From Strix aluco (lineage: Eukaryota > Chordata > Aves > Strigiformes > Strigidae): a stretch of 64,000 nucleotides of DNA. Every line of letters starts with the position of its first letter. Within the stretch, counting starts at the first letter, position 1. Positions 11,829 to 25,704 of this stretch are shown here, in pieces. The stretch covers positions 94,323,552 to 94,387,551 of the forward strand of contig NC_133933.1 in the NCBI RefSeq assembly GCF_031877795.1, in the 5' to 3' direction. The notes under the pieces were generated by a model that worked only from the letters and a program-made list of their open reading frames with translations, was not told the DNA's origin and searched no databases. The position numbers were made by a program, and so were the translations under genes.

Positions 11829-14800
11829 ACTAGTTAATCACCCAATACTCATTTCTTGTTTTGCTGGTTGATGTATAATGATTCCAGGATTTAGAGTGCA
11901 TATGACTGCTCATCTCTCTTAGCTTTCCTTTTTGATCCTCTGTAAAAGATCCTCTTCAAAGCTGGGCACATATGCTAACAGCGAGTTGACTGCAGTTAAT
12001 GGCACAGAGTCAGCCAAGTCGCTGTACCAAACACAGGTACAACACACTTTTTCAGGGAGGAATTTGAGCTTTTTTTGGAGTGGGGGCTCAATGTCACTGC
12101 TGAGCAATGATTATTCCTGCCTCTCACTCATTCTTGAGAAAGGCTGTGGCCCTGTCTGTGGACAAAGCCTAACAACTACCCATGGTATTGGCTCCCAAAT
12201 CACTTTACTCGTTGCTTTCTCATGCACTTATCTACCTTTCAATCTCAGCATCTTGGCTTAGAGTCTGAAAGCACCTTCATGACATCAGTGTGCTCTCCGG
12301 GGCATCAGCCCACCGGATCTACAATTAAAACAAAGAGAAGCCAAAGGGGTGAGCTGTGAGAAAGTAATTTGTGCCTTAGGATAGAGAGATAATACCTTAT
12401 TACTTCAAATGTCCTCTTTTACATCTCCTTTTTACGTTTTTTACTATTTTTCTTGCTTGAAACAAGACAGGTATCTTCTTGGTGGAACCTTGGAAGCCCA
12501 GAAAGAGGCAAAGAAGGTTGTGGTCGCTGCTGTCAGCTGAAATCCAATCCTCATTTCAAGTCTTCTTATTTAAAATCTCCTTGTGAAGTGACAGTCAAAT
12601 TTTTTTTGGGAAAACCAAAATTTTCAATGGTGACAGTTGTATGCCATGAAGTAATAAAAATAGTGACAACTTCTTAACAATTTGGGGTTTTTCAATTGAT
12701 GCTTAGAGCAATTATGACACTGTCTTTTTATAGCCTCTGCCCATGTGATGTAATGCATATTGCTCCACAGGTAAGTTGCTGTAGCTAATTTTCTCTAGTG
12801 TTTTGCTTTGGCACCAACAGCATCCCTCATTAGTTTCTTTATTAGTACATTTTAATACCCTTTTAGCACCAGTAAGTCTGTAATGGCTTTATTCTTTGTT
12901 TAGCAGTATTTGTGTTCAACGTATTTTCTCAGTGCTCCCTACAAGGTTCCTTACAACAGATGTTATGACGCAGTTGAAGGAACGTGAACCAAATTGTAGG
13001 TAATGGTCCATGCTTATTTGTTTTGTGTAAGCTGTGGTTTCTATAGCTACTGTACATCTGCTTCATGCCATTTGCTGATCACTTTCTGTAGCTGTCTCAG
13101 TTTAGATATTTAAAGCACGCTGTACTGATTCTGCTCGGCACAGCAATCTGATAACGGCTTGACATGTGAACCAAGATACAAATTTGGAAACATGTTTGAA
13201 AACAGCTGTTAAGTCTACATAGTAATTCTTTATCTACTAATGGCACAATGGCCACCTCACCAAAAATTGAAACACACAAAGGTCCAGTCTCAGCAAAAGA
13301 CTTGAAAATATGACTAATGTTGAATGTAATTAGGCATGGTCTCAAGCTGATGGCTGAATTGGGCCCCTAGTGTGGGAACCCAGAGGCAGAGACAGTGAAT
13401 CTCTCTGCATTCTGCATTTTTACCAAAAATCAGAAAACATCCCTGGCTGAGGGATATAATTCTATTGGGGTCAGTGGAATTACCCGACAGCTGCATCAAA
13501 GATAAATTTGACTCATTGTTTTTCTATTGAAGTTTTTTCCTTCAGACAAAGAATCACAGTAGCAGCCTCTTGGCCTTTCAGACTTTGCCTTTATTGAAGG
13601 AATTCCTCTTCTATCCTGAAATCTCTGCTTCTGTCATTGCAAATAATGCTATTTGGTTTAAACTGCTGGGATTAGAGAGTGACAGTAAGGACTAATGTTT
13701 TGTGAATTTTACATCATCTGTGTACTTTTTTTTCCTGCCACCCTCTACCAGCCATCCTAGCTGCTTTTCTGGTTTTGGTTGGTTAGGGTGAGTTTGCTTT
13801 TCTAAGTGTATGAGAGGCAAAAAAGCTGAATTGGTCCATTCTGCCTTTATAGCTTACTTTCTGAAGGAAGTTGGGCTTACATGATCTGTTTTTCAGGTCT
13901 TGCTTTATAATTGTTCATATGTCAGCTAATTTCAGCTATATTTGACCAAGAGGGTAGAGATCTCAAAGGTATTACATGCCTACAAACTACCGCTCCCTGA
14001 CGCCTTTTCCCCTCATGAAATACCCAGATTAGTTCCTCCACTGAGGAAAAGGCTGCAACGCTTCACTGCATTATTAGACAGCTGAGAATCCACCTGGGAG
14101 ACAGCCTCTGGAAACAGGACCTCTGAAGTGCTGCAATACACGAATCTGCCAGTTTCAGATAGTGCTAAATGCTCCTTCAACTTTCATGGTAAAACTTAGA
14201 GGATTTTACTAATTTTCAGCATTTTTTTCACTGAATTATACGGCATTTTTGGTCATGATGGCAACACAATAAAATTTGAGTCAGTTACAGTGTGCAAAAT
14301 TTTCTTTATGTTCGATTAATAGGCTCATTTATTTAAAATATGATGAGAAGCTACCTGGCACATTAATTGCCTTCAGCAACTGTCATGTAATAACTGGCTG
14401 GGTTTTATTAGTTCATAATGCCACTCTTTCTGTCATAATCTGACATTATTGATTTTCTACAAAAAAATGAATAAAAACAAATGTTCCCTTACTCTCTTTT
14501 CACTTCTTCTCGGGTTTCTTATATTAACCATACTTTTTTTCAGCTCCAGCATAGCCCACGGAAACTGTAGTTTGTGAGGAAGCAAAGAATGCTTATTGCA
14601 TATGAGAAGTTATAGCTCTAAGATAAATGTAAATTAGATCCAGAGGAAAAAGATAAATCAGTTCTTTACTCTGGGAAGAGTGTGAAAATTAGCAAGAAGA
14701 AGAACTTACTGAGATCTTACTTCCAGGGTAGAAGGGATTTTCTAGGACTGAATATGCAAATTTTAATCATGAAATGGATGAGTTTAAGCTAAGCATAGCT

Positions 14801-14995
14801 TCAGCAAGAAAAGCCCAGCCTGCTTTGTGTCTGAGCTAGAGGCATTTAGGCTCTACCTGTGCAGTGCATCACTGTGCACCCCAGTTTGCACTACACACAC
14901 TGCTGCAGCAAAGAACATGACCAGTTTTTCCCATTTCACTCAGAAAAGTTTCATTTTTCATTTAGAAGAAGTTTCCATGGCTCTGCTCCAGCAGT
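11829..14995. other. Intergenic sequence
   Basis: AT-rich unique-looking DNA. I see no gene, RNA gene or CR1 piece. Open frames at 11932-12261 and 13097-13345 are short and unconvincing. Some of this may be conserved noncoding DNA, but that cannot be judged from one genome. Confidence 0.5.
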
Positions 14996-14999
14996 TTAT

Positions 15000-15440
15000 A
15001 GGGTTGATGCGGCAATGAAGTGGCTGTCGTGCTGCTGGCAGGAGCTGCCCAAACTTTTCACCCTCCAGGGGGGGAGCGGGGAGCTGGTGGCTGCAAAGGG
15101 AAGATAAAGCCATCCCGTGATGGAGGCAGTGGCAAGATGGCTCCACGGGGCACAGTGGGGCAGCTCGTGAAACCCTGGCTGGGCAGGAGACATGTGACAG
15201 TTCTCCTCCTCCAGGCTGGGTTGTTTCTGTTCGGGTGTTGGGCATGGAAGGTCGGCACATTGGGTCAGGGAAGGTGCTGCTGCCACTGGGCTGTTTGCTC
15301 CCCTTGGGAAGCAGATGGGCACAACGGGATGGGCAGCTTGAAGGAGTTGTTGGCCGAGGGCGGTCAGTATCGGGGCTCTTCTCCAAACACAGCACAACCC
15401 AATTATTGTCCTGTTTGCTGTTCCAGGACAAAGGATGTTA
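15000..15440. other. Isolated GC-rich block of unknown nature
   Basis: About 440 bases are clearly richer in G and C than the surrounding kilobases, and they produce overlapping open frames of 140-160 codons on both strands (for example 14958-15431 minus and 15020-15451 plus). None shows a motif I recognise, and opposing frames of equal length point to base composition rather than coding. CpG is only modest, so it is not a strong CpG island. Options are an old retrotransposed or ERV-derived piece, a noncoding RNA exon, or a composition patch. Confidence 0.4.
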
Positions 15441-15444
15441 AATG

Positions 15445-18060
15445 TGACTAATGTACTCTTGTCAACTACTGCATGGTTCAATATAGCAGATCAGAGAAAG
15501 GGGCGGATAATGCCAATAAAATAGTATTTGCTACATGAGGCAGCAACATTGATTTGGACGCGTGGATCAGATTTAATACTTAGTCTTTCATTTTTCCTCT
15601 CCTTTAGAAACGTTGCTTCTAATCATAATATATTATCAGTTAGCCCAATATGACAAGGTGTTAAATTAAGGAAAAACCAGTATTGGTGAGTTGGTTTTTT
15701 TTATTCCTTGGATGCACAGAAAATCACAGACATCATAGTTATTAAATGAATAAAATGTATCATGATGCTATAGCAGCACGATCTGATTTTATGGTGCTCT
15801 TTAAACCAAAATACAAGGAAAAAAATCTGGGTTTTTTGTATATAAACAAATATGATTCAAATATCTGAAGCAAAAGTTTTTTCTTTCCTGAATATCACTG
15901 AAGGATTTAAAAGAATTGCTGAGAGGTATCTGCTTACTGAAATTCCTACCCTCACTGAAAGAGCCCATCAGTCTAATATGCTTTTTTTTACTTCTAGCTT
16001 TTACAATACTTTACAGAGTGTATAATTACAGTTTTATAGACAAATGATACAGACTATCAGTTTTCTGTTATATGATGTATCAAGAAAAAACTGGTATATT
16101 ACATTTATAAAACTCTTCCTCCAGTGCTGAGCTACCTCTCACACTTTCCCTGTAGCCAGAGAGACAATGATACAAAGCATGAACAGTCTTAAATGCATTT
16201 ACCTCAAGCAAAGTGTTATGACCTGGTTTAACTATATCCTGGAGACTAGTTTGACTGGCAAGCACATCAGAGTTTGCAGGGTTGGTGCCTTAATCCTCCA
16301 GGCCTTTCAGTGATATTTGACACTGCATTCACTCCGTCAGGGCTAATAAATGGCCCAGTGGATTGAATATTATAGCCGTTGAAAGTAAATTATTGATGGA
16401 CATTACCTCATTTCTTTGAAGATAGCTTTTATTTCTATTACATTAAAAAATAAACAAAATAACAGATGGATCACCATCTTTTCTGGTCAATGGAAAACAA
16501 AAGTTTAATTGAAACTGTATATACTTTGTATGTGGATGCTAATCTGAATTAGAACGCTATTTTTTGTCAATTTTTTTTTATTCTTGCATTTGATATTGCA
16601 ATGAAATCAATGTATTTTCTGTTCCTACCAAAAAAAAAAAAAAAGACCAAAAAGACCATACACATTTGATGAATTAAATTTGTAAACCATAAGTAGATGC
16701 TGCATAACTTAGTGTTAAAATGTTGACCTTCTGGTGCAAAGTAGGTAATTTCTTCAAGAGGGTGATTTTCCTTCCTGCTGTGTATTTGGAAGAGAGTAAC
16801 CTGGGACTCAAGCTGTCACAAACACATAGGAACATTGGAGAAGGGAAAAAATCTCTTTCTTACTGACTATGAGACAGAAGAAAATGGTTTGAGGCAGTCA
16901 AAAGCTCTGCCTTTGCCTAAATTAGGAATACAGAGAAGGAAGCAACAACTCCTGTCCTGGAAGCAGACCTAAGTAACTACCTCCTTGCTTGGCTGCAGGA
17001 GGAAATCTTAGGCTACATATGGTAAGGCAGTGAAGGTCTTCAGACCAGTATTCAAAAACAGCTGAGCAGAAAACCTACCTGATAAGAAAACAGGGAAGGA
17101 GAGCACCTCCGCTCTTTGGAGCTCATGTGCCTGACTCAGAGGTGGAGAAAAATGTGGCTTCACTGAGGACTCACACACCACAAACTGTCCTTCCTGGCAG
17201 GCAGCTGCAGGCACAGTGCTCTGCCTGGTGCTGGGTGAACTCCTATCTCTGCTGTAGTGGGCAAGGGGCAGGGCTGTGTACTTAGCTGTGTATCACAGTG
17301 GTGAACACCCAGCTGGATGGGTTTTGCATACAATTGGTGGGAAAACCTAGGGAGGGCACCATCAGCTGTGGCATCAGGCCACCTCATGTCCATTCTTTCT
17401 TGGGCCCAGGGACCCTGCATCTCTTCCCAAGTCTCTCCAAAGTTCTCAAGATCTTCACACTCTCTACCGTACACTGGGACTCAGAGTCAGCATGTCCTGG
17501 GACATGGTATGGATGTCTGCTGCTCTGGGACAGTGCAATTCATTATTTTAGTACCAGAAGCACTGCTCCTTAGCACAGCTTAGAGAATCGAGAATTAACT
17601 TTCTGTATTTCAGGTACTTACTCAGGAAGAATTGTGCTACAAAGAACAGCAGGAGTCCCAATAGGTGGAGAGATTTCTCCTTCCTTCAGTAGCAGAGCGA
17701 ACCTGTGCTGCTTCTCTGCATTGAAGGACACGAGGCTTGCATATCAGGCTTCCCTGCATTACTGAGACCATCAATCATTTTTAGTGTATGTCATGTGTAT
17801 GTCATTTGTTAAGCACTGAAACAAACTGTGGCATTCACAGTCAGAAGCTGCAGTAGCTGGGGCTTCCGTTCCCCAAACCTACCGTTCTCAATCAGTCACT
17901 CTGTGGGACAACTTTTCGGCTTCAAAGGGGACTGAAGACGGAGGCATGTGAGAAAAGCTGAGCTGTGAAATCACTTAGCTCCTCAGTTCACTCCTGGACT
18001 GTTGCAGCCACACTATATATAAACTAGGTTTTTTGGGGCATTTTTTGAAGAGTGTGTGTG
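15445..18060. other. Intergenic sequence with short A/T runs
   Basis: No gene or recognised repeat. A pure A run of about 15 bases lies near 16629-16644. The GC content rises a little near 17160-17560, with chance open frames on both strands there. Confidence 0.5.
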
Positions 18061-18062
18061 TA

Positions 18063-18064
<2 letters not shown>

Positions 18065-18091
<27 letters not shown>
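18065..18091. repeat. T27 homopolymer
   Basis: An uninterrupted run of about 27 T. It may be slippage-prone, and the true length may differ from the assembly. No transposon body is recognisable beside it. Confidence 0.9.
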
Positions 18092-18095
<4 letters not shown>

Positions 18096-18452
18096 CTGAG
18101 ATAATGTCTAAAGCAAACCAGTTAGTTCTCTCTAAAAGAAAACACATGAACAGACCATTTCCTCCCACAGTCTACTCCAGGCCAGAGCGTTTGGATGCAA
18201 ATGACAAAGTTTGTCTTCATTCATTCATGACAGTCTTGTAACATCATCCCAGCAAGCACTGGGAACACTGGTGATCCCCTTTCCATATCTGGGTAGTGTA
18301 ACATGTACCATTTGCACTGAATTATACACACACCTTTCCCGTGCACTGCAGCACAGACATTCCAGTTGCTATGCAGAAATCATTGTAGTGTGGGACCAAA
18401 GGACAACCAGACAGGACAGAAGCAAAGAAAATGTAATTTCACATTAGAGGTG

Positions 18453-18520
18453 TATATCTATATCTATAGATAGAGATATAGAGGGAGGTGTGTGTGTGGG
18501 GGTGTGTGTGTGTGTGTATA
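18453..18520. repeat. AT-rich near-palindrome plus TG microsatellite
   Basis: Bases 18453-18480 form a 28-base near-perfect palindrome (13 of 14 pairs match) built from TATC/GATA units. Directly after a short GA-rich spacer, an impure (TG)n tract interrupted by GGGG runs from about 18487 to 18520. Such tracts can extrude hairpins or form Z-DNA, but no function is implied. Confidence 0.85.
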
Positions 18521-21500
18521 CAGCCACAAGAATAAGCTGGATGTTTTCACGAGGAGGCTGTACTTTAACCAGTAGCAGAAACACTATTTCACATCTACAT
18601 TATGAAGAGATACCACATTTTCAGTACGGCTGTATTTAACAAAGCTGGACACTGTGGTGCTGTTCTAAAATAGGGGTCTGAGACATGGAAAGCACCTGCT
18701 TCCTCTTCAGCTCTTCTCCTGTAACTGCATTATATACAGAGAGAAATTGCTGTGACTCTGTCTGCCTACTTCCCTGTTTAATACATGGATGGCCAGGCCT
18801 TGCACCTGCTGCTTGTGCTTGGACCAGTGGCCACAGGACTTGGTGTTGCAGTACTTCAGGTACTTTCCATTGAAAAGCAGCTGTTAGGTCTCAGTGCTAG
18901 AGGGGCACCCAGAGGAGACTGGGTGAAACGGGTGTGCAGCGTGGGTATGGTCAGTCTGCTCTAGCAGGAGTCAGTCCCAAGCAGTTAGGGCACCAGCCAC
19001 CCCCTACCCTGGTTTGGCCTGAGAACAAGTACTGCTGTCTTGGACAAAAGCCTTTAGCAGTGGAGTTGCAGCCACAGAGAGCAATAGCTCAGGTGCTCAG
19101 ACCTGCCCTCTGAAGGTGTCCATCCCTGCTGATATGATGGGATGTCTAGAATAGCTAGCGGATAACAAAGATAGCACAAGTGATTGAAGAAATATTAGCT
19201 CCCAACTCCCTTCTTGGTGCACTGCCTGTATAGAAAGACAGGAAAAATCATGGCAAAAAGACTGATAGAGACAGTAGAAATTGCCTCTTCATTTTTTTAC
19301 TGCCAATGGGCAATTTATAGGCAGTTGTGCTGGATTCTCAGAATAATCTACCTAAGGTTGTGCATTATTAAAATAATTAATCAGACAACTAAAGAGCTCT
19401 TCACCATTAGTTTCTGTGATACATTTCTTCTGGTATTATAGGCAATTACCTTCTAGAAAGAGAATAATACAAGCTATGGTGCCTCCGGTCACCTCTTTCC
19501 CACCACTTGCTGTAAGAGATTAGTTATGCACACCTTCAGCAATGTGTGAAGTACCTCATGTGGATATTGTAGTGTCTTCGGCATGTCTGCTCTGGTCTCT
19601 CCACTCTGTTGTTTTAGATGCTAGAAAAAAACAAGACCTTATTCCTCCTCACAATCTCAAGGCAAGTAAAAATAACTGCTGCCCTACCTTCTGGAGACTG
19701 TTCTGGATACCTTTATCCCACATTTCTTCCCTTTTCTTGCATATCAGTACAAGCTCCAGTACTTGTATTCCCATCTTTGAAACACAGGTAAAACATTTAA
19801 ATGTTTCTCAGGACCACAGTATTGTTTTTAATAATTTCTCAATACCTGCAGAAAGAGGTATGATGTTCAGGATTTGACATTTTCTTTAACACAGCAGCCA
19901 GGACCCTGGGTCTCTAGGTGGTAGTTCTTGGTTAGAGCTGTAGAGTGCTCAAAGGAGGGTAATAAGAAGAGAAGAACCAGAATCAAGGCTGGAAGCTGTT
20001 GCTTCCCTTGGGTAACGTTCTACCCATCACAGCTCCGGGTGAAGCAGTGGTTCCTGGCTCTCACTGCCTTCCTGCAGGTGCTCTGGCAAGCCACCATGTG
20101 TTAGTTGACTGGCAGGAGCTCGACTCACTGGGCTGACGGCTCACACATCAGCAATCTGCAGAAGGGCTGGAGAAGCCTGCTGGGAAGTGTTCCTCTGCTC
20201 AGCATGGTCCATCAGCTGTGTCTTACCTCAGTGCAACGCCTCCTGGCATTGTGGAGCAGGCTCTCTGTTTCAAATGCCACTCTTTGGCTAAAAAATGAGA
20301 CAGGGTGGTATTTGCTACAGGACACCCATCTCTGAGCAAGGGGGATAGAGGATATAGCCCATGTGAGTGCAGGAAAGCACTCGGAGTTGAGTGCGTTGTC
20401 CTAAGGCTACTGAATCAGGGCAGCTATATCTATCTCAAACAGTTCAAACAATGAACTTCTGAGCATCACTCTCCAAGCTTCCTAGAAAATAGTCTTCCGG
20501 TCACTTTCTCTGCTGTTGCTTGCCATTTATGAGAGTATATGCTCTTTTGATGAATAAATCAGCAATTACATTTATTACAGAGCATTAGGCTCCCAGAGGA
20601 GTTCAGATGTTCTCTCTCAAATTCCCAGAGCAACCTGAAGAATTCCCTTGGGTCTACTCTCCTTTAATGCCTCCACCCTAAAATTTAATATGTGAATGAC
20701 TTAAAGATTGTAGAAAATTATTGGAGATGCAATAATATCTTCAAGCTTAGAAGGATTGAGTTTTTTAATCCATATTATTGAATTCCCAGGAAAGTTTATT
20801 TTTTTACTCTTGCTTTTGCAAGCTTGTATTAGTTATATTGTAACATTTACCCTATGGCTGCTTTATCTTTGCTTTGATATCTTATTTGAAGCAGTTAGTT
20901 TTTGAATCTATAGGCTGTTCAGAAGACCAAAGGAAAAGGGTAGCTACATTGTGATCCTCAGACTGAGGAGACAGTGAGACATTACCAGGTAGTCATAAAT
21001 TTCTCATTATGAATCTGAGTTTGTGATTACTCGCTCCCCAGTATCAAACAAGACTAATTTTGCTACTCTTCTTGGTGCTTTTGAAGAACATAATACTTTA
21101 CCTTATATAAAACAGATTTCTACTGAAATATATTCAAAATAACCAGTGGAAGGGAACACATCACCCAACAGAAAAATAGTGCAATAAGCGAAGACCAGGG
21201 CTGTCCTAAGCTGCTCTGAAGTTCCTCTACTGCCATGCCACTTTTTATTGAAAGGGACTGCAGTGTCACATCCAAGCTCAGAGACTCTGGAGAAGAGACG
21301 TAAAGTCTCCAAACTCAATTTCTTCAGTTAGAGGCATGGGCAGGGTGAAATTATGCTTGTTTGCATCTCTGCTAGATTTATTTAGTCTGAGACAGAGCAG
21401 CACTGCCTAATATTAAGGTTTCCTGTACCACATCCTGCTCAGCCACCACAGCAAATCTTTCCTTGGGCATTTCTGTCAATGAGCAGTGTCATCAGGAAAG

Positions 21501-24500
21501 GAGGTTTACCCTGTTTTTGAAGACTACTGTGTTGGCCTAATTGTAAGATAAATTCTTTTTTTTTTTTTTTTCCCTGAGAAAAACAATATATGGGCCTTAT
21601 GCTCCAACAGCAGACTCACCTCACTCCTGTGATGAATATTGAAGATTGTTGGAGGGAGTAAAAGGAAAATCCATGCTACAGGGCTAATTGGCTCCGTGTG
21701 GTACCAAAAGAGTGGGACTAATATTGTATGGGAAGTTTCCACTGTGACACTGGCAGCAGGGGCTCCTCTGGATTGGGACAGGGTATTCCCACCATTATGG
21801 CATCTGAACCAACCCTGTGCTGGTATCCACAAACTTGTGGGGGGAAATTAAAGGTGGCTTTCTGGGTATAAAAGGACCCAGAATTAAAGGGTGGATTGGG
21901 AACGGTGGGTCTTCAGCTTACATTATAGGGACAGCAGAATTTAAATCTTTCTAACTTTTTGTTAAGATTTTTCTGAATTAAATTCCCAGCAGCACCTAGT
22001 ATCATAGTTTGTGTTTATGAATATGAGAAATACTCTTCATGTTATTTTTTTAAGCTTAAGTAGTTCACTGTGCAGTGCATCGGCCAATGCCACTGCCTTG
22101 TTAGAAATGTGTAGCGGGACAGTGACAGGTCACACTGAATAAAGCTCTGTGGGTTTTTGTACTTGGAGTACTACATATTCTTAGTTTTCATCACCATCTG
22201 CATCAGGAAACACATGAACTTGCTTCTTTTGTACACGTTCAAACTGGTCATAAATTTTTATAGCCAAGTTTACTGAACTTTCTCATACAAATCTGCAAAC
22301 AGAATAACGGAGCACACCATGTTTCAAAGGTGACTCACACTAGCTAGCAATTTATCATGGAACTTTTTGCAGGCCTATTTTTGGTCTGCTTGCAACGCAC
22401 ACAACCTTCCTGAAGACTCCCAGGTGTTCTGGCTCAGAGCAATGCGATATGGTGGGGATTGCCCTGAAACAAGTGAACGTGCTCATTAAAAATGATTTCT
22501 GGTATGAAACGGAGACAAGTGGCAGTTAGAACGTCTCCTTGTGACCCTTCTCCTCCCTGCGGAGGTAGGATGCGCAAACGTGGCTTGGAGTAATGATAAC
22601 TTGTTCTTAGAAAGAACGAGCGCAGGCTGGAGGGAGAGGAAGATTTTTGGTTTTTGCTCTGTTCAATGTATGTACCTACGTATTTGACTTGCATAACTGA
22701 AATTGCCCAATGATACTCAAAAATCTGCATTTATGAGTACACAGAGGAATGGCCATCGACTAATCAAATCAGTAAAATGCAGCATCTCTGTGGGCGGATT
22801 AAAATGTAATTGAAATGGGATTTCTCTTTTAAAATTATTCCTTTTAAATACATGTCTTCAGATGGTAAAACTTAGCATAAATTTGGATGGGATATGAAAT
22901 TCTCTCCTCAGGCTGCCAGGTTAAGAGGTGGAACTAAATGAAAATAGTTCCATTTTCTATTAGTTTTTTTTTTTTTTTTTTTACTTTTACACTGCGCTGA
23001 TAGATTTGATTAACTTTTCCTAGCAAAATTAAATAAAGTGGACATCCTGTCATGTGTCACAGATTTCTGTACCACGTGAGGAAATTCATGCATTATATGT
23101 TATTTAACTGTTTAAATACAGGTTTTACTGGCAAATAAATGAAAATTAATCTTTTCATGGCTACAAAGGTATATCAGATGTTTTAACTGCTTGTTTATAT
23201 GTTACTAAGCTCTACACTTGAAACACAAACTTTGGTGGTTGTACTTCACAGTTTTAAACTCAGAGACAACTGCATATGATGAAGTTTTAAAAGTATTTTT
23301 TAACAATGTATCTTCTATTCCTGTTTTAAACGGGAATGACTGCGTCTACATATTTTACTGCTTTAAATATTTTAGTTTGTAGAGATAACCAAGAAATTTG
23401 CTAACAAAATGTCCTAAAGCATGATAATTACTCCTAACTTTCTCTGCTTGCCCCTTTCTTCACAGCGTATTTCTTCCAGCGAAACATTCTGCAACAAAAT
23501 GGAAAAGCTGAAACTTCCCCTCTGGAAGCCTTTTAAAAGGGAGGTTATAAATGTTTTATATTGCATCTCAGGGTATTATGCTGTTTCCCCAGGAGGCCAA
23601 ATCTTCAATACGCAACTCTCAAAGTGCTGTAGGTTAGTTACCTGCTTCCTCATTTACTGTCTGCATGATCATAACATCCCTTACACTAACCATGCAGTAA
23701 TGAGTGGCAAGGAGAGTAATGTCTTTGGCTGTATGAACACCTCTCTTAGCGACTATTATATTTGCAAATGAAGTGATCTTTCTGTCACTGGTACTTTTTT
23801 TATATCTTGTCACTGCTGATCAGCATGAAGAGTCTTTACAGAGAACTCCCATTTCCATCCTAAGGGAATTTTTCTGTGATTATTGTATTTTAAGAAGAAA
23901 CAATTTTATAAACTAGTGAAACTCTTCTTCTCCCTGAAGGCCTGTCTTTCACCCTCTTTCTTTACAGACACAAAAATCCTAGTAGTTTTACACCAAAATG
24001 GCCAAGCACAGGTATTACATGAAAATTATTTTTTAAATTTTTCTTCACTTTTTTTTTTTTTTAATGTTCAACCTATGGCTACACTGGGACTGACACCACA
24101 GCTCTTTCCTGAGCAAAAAGAGAACTCCGAGCAAGCGCACCGAGTTTATGAGCAATGCCCACCAATGCAAGTTGAAGCACATGTGGCAGAGGACTCATCT
24201 CGTGTCAGCCTAACAGCTCCCTCTGGAAAACCCAGGGCTGCCCTTGCCTGGCTCCATGTGATCTCAATAGGCAGCTCTCCACCTCATGTGAGACCTAACT
24301 GTGCAGCACAGCCTCCATATCCCATTCCCTTTCACTTTTGCCATGTTAGGCTCTGTGCTAATATTTTTAGTAACAAAAAACCAATTACACTGTAGAGGGC
24401 TGGCACAGATTTTGGCCATGATATTTGCAACCCATGGCAATCAATAAGGAACTGAATGGTTTTAAACACATCCTGGATACAGCTGTGATCATGATAGGAA

Positions 24501-25164
24501 GAGCTTTTACTGCTCTGAAAGTGACAGGTAAAAAGTAATTTGATATTACTGTTCAAATTTTAATAATCTTTGTTAAGCTTCAGAGTTAACATCTACAGCT
24601 ATTAATGAGGACAGTTCCTATCTCTTGGAATTACTGCTTGGAAACTCCTCTGTCTGCATTTGAAGGTGATCTCTGTAACTGTAGAGGTGAGGTATTAATG
24701 AAAGCTAATTCATTAACTAATTCATGGAAGCTAATTATGCAGGAGCTTAAAAGGAGTTGTGGAACTACATATTGTGGTTGTATTACCGCATTAAACATTG
24801 AGCTCTGACTTGTGTAAACAGGCTTAGGTCACCAGACTATAGGCAGCTCTTGATGAAAAGGGATGAAGAAATTTATTGGATTTCACAATATCATTTCTTT
24901 AATAAAGTTTGGTTTAATGAACGAACCTTGCACAAAAAATACATATATATGAATAATAAAAGTTTCATATTTATATAAATATACAGCTTTCACAGTTTCA
25001 TTTAATAAGTACCTTGTAAATGCTACCAGTGAAAAACTCAATGAGAATACACTCTATTGAAACAAGAACTGTGTTTTACAGCATGAAGTGCTGTTTCACG
25101 AAGCTTTGTAAAAATCATCTTTTCACTGGATGAAACAACTTGGAACTAGCATGATCATTTTAAT
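18521..25164. other. Intergenic sequence
   Basis: No protein-coding gene is supported. Poly-T runs lie near 21555-21571, 22965-22982 and 24050-24062. A weak exon-like segment with a good upstream pyrimidine tract and AG lies at 23466 but has no convincing 5' splice site. The 170-codon frame at 23883-24395 spans a poly-T run and shows no motif. No CR1 piece is visible here. Confidence 0.5.
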
Positions 25165-25220
25165 GAAGAAGGACAACTTTAGGTGTTACTAAGAAGAAGG
25201 ACAACTTTAGGTGTTACTAA
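25165..25220. repeat. Perfect 28-bp tandem duplication
   Basis: GAAGAAGGACAACTTTAGGT plus eight more bases is repeated head to tail without change at 25165-25192 and 25193-25220. It is a recent local duplication in unique DNA, about 400 bases from the 3' end of CR1 copy C. Confidence 0.95.
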
Positions 25221-25617
25221 GTAACTATACTGAAAACCATGCTGATTACCTAAGTGGTCATTGGCTTCTTAATGGCATAAGTGCCACTACTCATAAAATC
25301 AAATTTTTCCACAGGGTGGTATGCCCAGAAGAAAGTAAACTGATGGCTCCTGACAATCACCCATTTCACTACTTAAAAAAGGTTTTTGTATAGTATTTTG
25401 GAACTGAAATGACTATTTGTTCTAGACTTCTGCTCTGGGAATGCTCTGAGAGGCTGCTCTGACAGTGCAGAGCAATAAAGTACACATATGGGCTACAGGA
25501 ACACTGGGACAGTCCTCAGTGAAGACTTCCATTACCAAAATCCACATACTGCTGAGTGTGTGAACCGGCAGCTCAGTGGAGCTATTGGACTGACCCAAAC
25601 GCTTCCCCCTCTGCATG
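25221..25617. other. Unique flank at the 3' side of CR1 copy C
   Basis: About 400 bases of unique-looking sequence between the 28-bp duplication and the CR1 tail. I see no gene. No obvious target-site duplication can be matched to the far side of copy C, as is usual for CR1. Confidence 0.5.
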
Positions 25618-25704
25618 AATCACAGAATCACAGAATCGTCTAGGTTGGAAAAGACCTTGAAGATCACCTAGTCCAACCATTAACCTATCATTGACAGTTC
25701 CCAA

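Noticed and set aside
23466..23543. Exon-like segment after a good pyrimidine tract and CACAG
   Set aside because: The only nearby donor-like string (GAG|GTTATA) is poor, and the predicted peptide has no recognisable family.
23883..24395. 170-codon plus-strand frame
   Set aside because: It passes through a poly-T tract coding for a Phe run and shows no domain. It looks like chance.
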